NCBI GenBank assembly: GCA_029964075.1
Contig: CM057135.1
Location: 44,678,457 to 44,742,456 of the forward strand
Direction of reading: 5' to 3'
From: Patiria pectinifera
Lineage: Eukaryota > Echinodermata > Asteroidea > Valvatida > Asterinidae
Length of the DNA: 64,000 bases
The notes below the pieces were generated by a model. The model was not told the DNA's origin and ran no database searches. It saw only the letters and a list, made by a program, of their open reading frames with translations. This document shows, piece by piece, positions 58,519 to 64,000 of the stretch (the stretch's first letter is position 1; each line of letters opens with the position of its first letter). A program made the position numbers and the translations under genes.

Positions 58519-58830
58519 ATGGCGGACACACGTCAAAGTAAGCGTGGTGTGACGTCAAAGAATTTCGTTCCATGTTCTTCTTGTCGGCGTATTAAGCCCC
58601 GCCCCAAACAAGATTTGCATGATTTATGCCCCCATTGCAGACCGTGTAACCGGCGAGTGCCGTGCTCGGTTTGTAAGAAGTGGGGGTCAGCAGAGTGGGA
58701 GGCCGTAGCAGCATGGATGCGTTCCCGGTCTCCCTCGGGTGATTCGGCAGCCAGTGTGTCTTCCGGAGCACCGAGCAAGGTGGGGGGGGGGGGGTCGGAC
58801 ATTGTTCTTCCGGCTGCTTTCACTGCCTAG
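58519..58830 (+). pseudogene. DIRS-like element C: Cys-rich Gag N-terminus
   Basis: From ATGGCGGACACACG the protein has a basic start, then CSSC, CPHC-RPC and PC-SVC pairs (residues 19-57) and SAEWEAVAAWMRSRSPSG. This Cys-pair arrangement is the usual front of DIRS Gag-like proteins. An in-frame G11 run (58781-58791) makes a GGGG tract; the ORF stops at 58830 and no continuation is seen, so it is a fragment. The Met at 58519 was chosen over the upstream one at 58462 because the intervening part is hydrophobic and leader-like. Confidence 0.6.
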
Positions 58831-58959
58831 CCAGACAAGCTGCCGAGCGGCAAACAACAAGGAGCTAGCTATCTAGTTCTGGACGGCAACTTCAAAGGAG
58901 CTGTCTGGAAATGATGGGGTGATAATAAACAACATTTTCGACGTGTGATACAGGCAACT

Positions 58960-60465
58960 GGTGGAGACTCCCGTGTTTCAGTTGGGGGAGAGGAGGGGGA
59001 TAGGGTTAATCATCGGACCATAGTAAAAAAATAAAATCCGTATTTCTCTCAGCGTACATGGGAATATATTCCTCCATGATTCAGTGAACGATGTTAGTGT
59101 AGTTATGATACTGCAAGACAATCCAGTGGGTCTGTGTCTGTTTATAATTCCCGGATTACTACAATTAATTATAATAATGGACGCAATTACAAAATGCATG
59201 TACCGATTTCTGAAACAGTAATTGAATGTGTTCTCGGCTTCTCACGCAACCAAAGATCAACAATTTTAACTTTAAAAACCAAAAGGAAATCGAGTTTTTC
59301 AGATTCAAATCTTTTCATATTCCCACTAAATTTTAGAATTTCTTTGGAGTTACATATCGCTAAATTCCCACCATGATGGTAAAAACAAGTGCTCTGAAAA
59401 GTAACTTAACTTCATTTGGAAGTCATGGCTTCTAGTTCTATACATAACGGTGCTGCACTATTTCTGGACTATTGCAGCCCAATGTGTGAAGGAGTGTTGA
59501 AGCAAGATTACCACAAAAATCGGTGGACCAGAGTGAGTAAAATATTAAGAAAATCATCAGTTGACAAGCAAGGACAGCGATGAAGAACAATAATCTGACA
59601 TTTCTGCAGTGATTAGTGCGCGAAATTGGCCATCTTCTGCGCACACTCAATGACCTTCCTTCCATTGTAAATGGGGGATTGGAGGGGGGATTAGGATCGG
59701 ATGTAAACACGGCACAGTGTACTTGCGGTTAGCAGGATGCGATCCCCCTTTGCAGGATCCAGTGTAAACGCGGTGTTTATCCAGTAACATCATAAATTGG
59801 AATGTTTGGCATTCCATTGGGGGGTGGTAACACACACTGAGTATTCAGTGTTTATATGTCGGTGAGGGCAAAATCTGCTATTGATTGGCTGAGCTTCCTG
59901 TACCAGTGCACTGAAAGACCAGTGCTTTCACCTCACCAGTTATTAAATCTGAGGATGAATAAATGGGCTGATCAAGATAGGCCACTTAAAAAATCTAATC
60001 CAAGGCTGTTGAGTGTTATTCCAAGTGGAATTTGTACCCCCTCTCATTGGTAAGAGCTGACTTGCTCCTGTTCCATGACATACGCATGCTTGTCAAAAAA
60101 GTATAAATATAATGGTATACAGTTTTGAGCATGTGGGAATATACATGTATCTTCAGGAGTCCACTTCTTAACACAATCATGTGATGAGGGTTTCTTAAAT
60201 GCAAAGACCCCACAGTAGAGAAGAATCAATGACCTCATCTGAAAGGACATCAGAGTGTCCAGGAAGAACAGTTGATTTGGAATCACTGAGTGATTTGTTC
60301 CTCAGACTGCTTGAACAGTTTCTTATAATCACACAACTGAGTGACATTTCAGGATTAAATGCATGACGTGATAACTCAAAAAAAGAAGAATGTTCAATAT
60401 TTTATGGAAATTAAAAGATCAGATAAGAAGACCAGTTACAGTTCTTTCATTTCTTTTTATGACAG
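58960..60465. other. Unassigned AGA intron sequence
   Basis: No transposon or gene was recognised. A frame at 59856-60053 (SAIDWLSFLYQCTERPVLSP, ending at CTCTCATTG-GTAAGAG) is protein-like with a donor-like site, but I cannot assign it and it does not belong to AGA as far as I know. Confidence 0.3.
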
Positions 60466-60513
60466 CCCAGATGAAAATGGCGAGACAACTCTTGATGCAA
60501 TGATCATGGATGG
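60466..60513 (+). CDS. AGA: Aspartylglucosaminidase (AGA), following exon
   Basis: A 48-nt exon between a TTCTTTTTATGACAG acceptor and a GTAAGT donor. Its first base completes the codon split from the 29079-29184 exon; it then reads PDENGETTLDAMIMDG, almost identical to the PDELGETTLDAMIMDG that follows GFGGS in vertebrate AGA. It ends in phase 2 within the Gly codon. In the protein this is the conserved stretch before the TMDVGAVGDL-type segment; that next exon was not found up to 64000. The exact match in order, phase and strand makes a chance hit or processed pseudogene unlikely. Confidence 0.93.
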
Positions 60514-61178
60514 GTAAGTCATGTCAGTCAGTCTTTTTCCTGTCATTTGCTTTTGATCCATGCCAGCAGCCAATTTAATGAAACATGTGTAAATCAACAT
60601 TGCGTGGGTTTATGCAACACGTTTGTTGCTGCTGCACAGATTTGTAATTAATCCAACTTTGAGCTGTGCAGCCGCCAGCTACATGGGGGAGGAAGATTCA
60701 CCAACTGTTGTGAACAACTCAATTTTATTGGCTGTATTTTCACTTGCGCAGTTCATCTAAATAGTTTGTTGGTTTTACAAGATGAATGGAGGGCAGGATC
60801 AAGTCATGGTATTCTATAGAGAACTAGGGATGTCAACCTCATCTCCAGGGCTGGCTTTATTTTCAACCTCATTTCCAATAGTAAGCCGTGGGATGGGAAC
60901 TTGCTTCCTGTATCCTGATTCGATACCGCAATTTGTTTGTAACCTTTTTTATATTGAAAAAATTGTGTTTTTGTAATTGATTCTGTTTTTACCCCAGACA
61001 CCACATACAAAAACAAACGCTGATGTAAAGCACAAGCAGGCACCAGACTTTTCCTCATGTGCATACGTATCCAAAATTATATGCAAATGATCCAATACCA
61101 GGATGAGAGATCAGGTAGTGGTTGGAGCGTATTGCTTGCAGGGGCGTGTAACTGTTAACATGCAAGCTACATCATTCC
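60514..61178. other. Unassigned AGA intron sequence
   Basis: Only short ORFs; no element recognised. Confidence 0.35.
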
Positions 61179-61186
61179 TCTGTAGA

Positions 61187-61703
61187 CAGTGTTGTAGTCG
61201 AGTCACCAACGTCGAGTCAGAGTCCAAGTCCTGAGTCAGAAGCCTCGAGTCCGAGTCGGAGTCCGAGTCTCGAATCACAAGCCTCGAGTCCGAGTCCGAG
61301 TCACAAGTCACTTGTTCCATCTTAGTTGTTCACCAAACTAATCTAATTTTATTTTAAAATTACTTTTCAATCATCCATTCTGTGGTAAAGTAAATCCCAG
61401 TGTATATACCGGGTAGTTCACCTTGTGTGTGTACATGTTGTTTAGACCTAAAATGTGTTTTCCTTATAATTCCCATCCCTAAAAAACCTCCTCCATCCCT
61501 TCCCTCCATATGTGCTCTTTGTGCAGGCACTAGGCGTGTGTGTGCGGCCCCTGAACATGATTTTCCACGGCACTGTGTTTTGTCTGTAGAGTAAAAAAAT
61601 CCAAGTCCGAGTCATTGTCCAATGTGACTCAAGTCAAGTCAAAGTCACGAAAAATGTAAATGTGACTCGAGTCCGAGTCCTGGGCTCGTGTCCTACAACA
61701 CTG
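61187..61703. mobile_element. 517-bp hAT-like MITE
   Basis: Begins CAGTGTTGTAGTCGAGTC and ends CTACAACACTG, an 11-bp perfect TIR with hAT-type CAGTG. Flanks TCTGTAGA (61179-61186) and TCTGTGGA (61704-61711) agree in 7 of 8 bases. Both subterminal regions are made of CCGAGTCCGAGTC-like words. No ORF of note. Confidence 0.9.
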
Positions 61704-62351
61704 TCTGTGGATGCACTGTAAAACGTGCGCTACTGTTCATTGTCAGAGAAGCAATTTCATTTACCCTATCGGGACCGCACAGTGGTTTAAATCATGTATA
61801 ACCCAGACATCATCGATTTTCTTGAATCATAATAAAAAATATTATTGAAAGTGCTTTCAAATGCGATTCTTTACCATGTAAAATATGTTCCAAATTTATC
61901 AGCACGTGCATCCTTGTCCAAACGATGCAGATTTTGCTTTTCAAGCGTTTCATTTGCTATATACATGTATATAGAGAGAGTTGCGACAGCTTTGGATTAG
62001 AAGCCGTACGTGTGTGTGTGTACATTGTACTACTGCATGCGTATTTACGCGCGTACGAAACGATCACTCGTCCAACTTTGACAAACCAAAGGTAAAGTTT
62101 AGGACCCCGGCTGTTCCATATAAGAGAACAAAGACACCATTTGGTTTCAGGACTAAGCTGAATAATTGATAACAACCAGTAATTTCACTGACAATAGTTC
62201 ATTAAGAAAGTGAGATGATACCATGTTGAACGTGTTATTTTGTAGAAAGAGGGCAGGGTTTAGATTTAGAAGGGAATTTATGGGGCGGTGATTCACACGT
62301 CCCTAATTGCTAAACCCTAAGAAAGTAGGCCTGCTGATCAAAATTACAAAA

Positions 62352-62570
62352 ATCTAGGTCTACTTCACTCATCTTACCTGTAGAGCAATCTACTCCGCTA
62401 AGAGTTTTATACAATAGCGCCCTCTGGTGTCCTACCCATAATGCCCTGTGGCATGCGTGCCTCGTGAGTGTCCTCTTCTCTCGTAGCGGCAGGTCTGGGA
62501 GGACGTGTGTAAAATACCCTCTGCATTTCTCGTCTTTTTACTACCCTTTTTTTTGCTTTAAAAAAATGTT
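62352..62570 (+). mobile_element. DIRS-like 5' terminal fragment
   Basis: Homologous to 42288-42520 but lacking the ATGCATATT-GGCAGGTATTTT part. It runs into a LINE fragment at about 62575, so the two fused by insertion or recombination. Confidence 0.75.
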
Positions 62571-63138
62571 GGTATTAGAGGAGTTGCCTTGGGGTGGTTC
62601 AGGAACTACCTTACAAATCGTTTTGAATTTGTTTCCATTACAGACATTTCATCTTCTCATAGGGAAATTTCATGTGGAGTTCCGCAAGGATCCATACTTG
62701 GGCCCCTCCTTTTCTCCATTTATATCAACGATTTTGAGAAATCCTCTGATATTTTCTCATTTATTCTGTTCACCGACGATGGTAATTTATTTTACCCACA
62801 CCCTGACCCGATGGAGCACTGTAAGACTGTTAAAAAAGAACTAAGGAATCTTTATGAATGGATTAAGGCCAACAAACTGCTCCTTAATATAAAAAAAACA
62901 CAACTTTATGTTTTTCAGTAAAAAGCAAAATATCCATTTACAAGATATTTTTTATTGATAACACACCTATTAAAAACACTGATTGTGTGAAATTTTTAGG
63001 ACTATGTTGACCAATCTCTGTCCTGGAAAAATCAAATTAACAATACTTGCTCGGTTATTACTAAAAATGTTGGTGTTATTAACAAACGTTAAGCCCTTTC
63101 CCTCTGAATGTGTTATTCACTCTCTACAATGCCTTAAT
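62571..63138 (+). pseudogene. LINE-E: RT palm fragment
   Basis: The frame 62589-62921 encodes WFRNYLTNRFEFVSI, CGVPQGSILGPLLFSIYIND, FILFTDDGNLFY (where the family has FADDT), LRNLYEWIKANKLLLNIKKT. Beyond a frameshift, DCVKFLGL and SWKNQINNTCSVITKNVGVI follow in other frames to about 63095. It is truncated at both ends; the downstream end is cut by the hairpin-ended element at 63139. Jockey/CR1-like; a different family from LINE-B. Confidence 0.88.
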
Positions 63139-63560
63139 TAGCTGTTTCGGTGTACACACCGAAACAGCTTTTGTTTTCGTTATTTTTTTATTCCACATTT
63201 TTCCATAGGATAATACGTGTGTTCGTTCTAAGCAGCACTTTTTGACTTTTTTTCAAATCCAATCGACTTCAAAACTGGCACACACTTGGACCACCATCTG
63301 AAGATGTATGCCAAATCATGACGTCATCATGACGTCATCACTCGTCACGTGACGTCATCCTGAAAGTGCATATTTTAAGGCCCTATATCTACAGAACCAG
63401 AAGTCTGGGACTTGGTATGGACAAAAAATGCAGTGACGTCACGATGACGTCATCATGTGATTTTATATGAATTATTCAATATTTGGACCTTTAAGCCATA
63501 TCTCATTAACGGAAGGTGGCCATAAATATATGCACAAAATTTGGTAAATTGGTATTTGAT
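63139..63560 (-). mobile_element. Hairpin-ended TGACGTCA-rich element
   Basis: Starts with a perfect hairpin, AGCTGTTTCGGTGT/ACACCGAAACAGCT (63139-63168), followed by TTTTGTTTTCGTTA as in the 52264 element. It contains at least five TGACGTCA palindromes (63330-63360, 63433-63450). It is inserted within LINE-E. The far end was not identified. Confidence 0.6.
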
Positions 63561-63684
63561 ATAAGACTTGATTTTAGTATTTCTAGTTGTTTAGGAAGGG
63601 TTTTCCATTCCTTCCATAGTTCTTATTTTAGTGTTATAGCTTAGAGGATTCTTTCTTATTTTAGTTTGATAAGTCCACTTCGTG

Positions 63685-64000
63685 TCCTACTTACCTGTTG
63701 GACCTATAAATGCATATTTCCTTAACTATGTAGTCTACTTCATTCACTTACCCAAATAGCTACTACATATGCATATTTATTCAGCCGACAGGCTCAAACG
63801 CTAAAAGATTTAATCAACCACCGAGCGCCCTCTCGGGGCCTACCCATTATGCTACGTCATGAATCCGCCATTATACTTCCTCTTTTTTCTTAGCGACGGC
63901 ATCGTGCAGAAGCAAATATTTTTGCTCTCGCCTTTTGACGAGTTTTTGTACGATTTTCGCTTTAAGAGTTTCTGTTTTATAGAATTTATCAACCAAGTGA
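63685..64000 (+). mobile_element. DIRS-like 5' terminal region, runs off the window
   Basis: A diverged relative of the 42288 leader: TATGCATATTTATTCAGCCGACAGG, GCTAAAAGA, GAGCGCCCTCT, CCTACCCATTATGC and CTTAGCGACGGCA. A gag-like ORF may follow beyond base 64000. Confidence 0.65.

Noticed and set aside
59856..60053. Protein-like ORF with a donor-like end, as another AGA exon
   Set aside because: It does not match any AGA segment I know, and exons 29079-29184 and 60466-60513 already join in phase with nothing missing between them.
61111..61320. Asp/Ser-rich minus-strand ORF (DSDSDS)
   Set aside because: It is translation of the GAGTC-rich subterminal repeat of the hAT-like MITE.
1..64000. 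CRISPR arrays, operons, tRNA and rRNA genes
   Set aside because: No spacer-type array, Shine-Dalgarno-linked gene string, or cloverleaf or rRNA sequence was seen; tandem repeats here have no unique spacers and the gene content is eukaryotic.

Overview
The window looks like intronic DNA from a large, repeat-rich genome of a marine invertebrate. An echinoderm or another invertebrate deuterostome is my guess, not a proof. The clues are a spliced animal gene, dense diverse retroelements (DIRS-like, Ty3/gypsy-like, CR1/L2-type LINEs), many TIR elements, frequent TACATGTA words, long G/C homopolymers and a 500-N scaffold gap (8291-8790). There are no prokaryote-style gene arrays and I found no tRNA, rRNA or CRISPR.

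Host gene. Two short + strand exons, 29079-29184 and 60466-60513, have canonical splice sites and compatible phases. They encode adjacent pieces of the N-terminal region of aspartylglucosaminidase (AGA), a lysosomal Ntn-hydrolase. The intron between them is 31,281 bp. No further AGA exon was found, so the first exon should lie upstream of base 1 and the catalytic part beyond base 64000. Nearly everything else sits inside AGA introns.

Layout. 1-8.1 kb: degenerate repeats, a 2.65 kb unit (2226-4877) duplicated at 18131-20826, each copy with a solo LTR, then a chain of inverted-repeat structures (4678-8095). 8.8-16.8 kb (- strand): the 3' part of a gypsy element fused at about 12093 to a CR1/L2-like LINE. 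The LINE carries a 26-copy, 30-bp in-frame minisatellite made from its own endonuclease motif and is split by a 2.08 kb TIR element (14154-16233). 21-30 kb: LINE tails, TTAA-flanked MITEs, a 117-bp tandem repeat, a TA-flanked MITE and the first AGA exon. 30-42 kb: more MITEs, a faint candidate minus-strand gene near 32-33.4 kb, and a truncated L2-type LINE (37.06-39.76 kb) nested in a possible 4.6 kb TIR element. 42.3-47.3 kb: a DIRS-like element with an internal deletion. 47.6-49.4 kb: a non-autonomous hAT-like element. 49.6-55.3 kb (- strand): a second gypsy element, broken by a 1.4 kb hairpin-ended insertion. 55.3-58.8 kb: DIRS-like elements B and C. 60.5-64 kb: the second AGA exon, a hAT-like MITE, DIRS termini, a LINE fragment and a hairpin-ended element.

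All retroelement reading frames are broken by frameshifts, stops, truncations or lost catalytic residues. No intact autonomous element was seen. The most notable points are the AGA gene hidden in the repeats, the minisatellite born from a catalytic motif, nested insertions datable by their target-site duplications, and dispersed TGACGTCA-rich elements whose terminal hairpins keep pairing while changing stem sequence.
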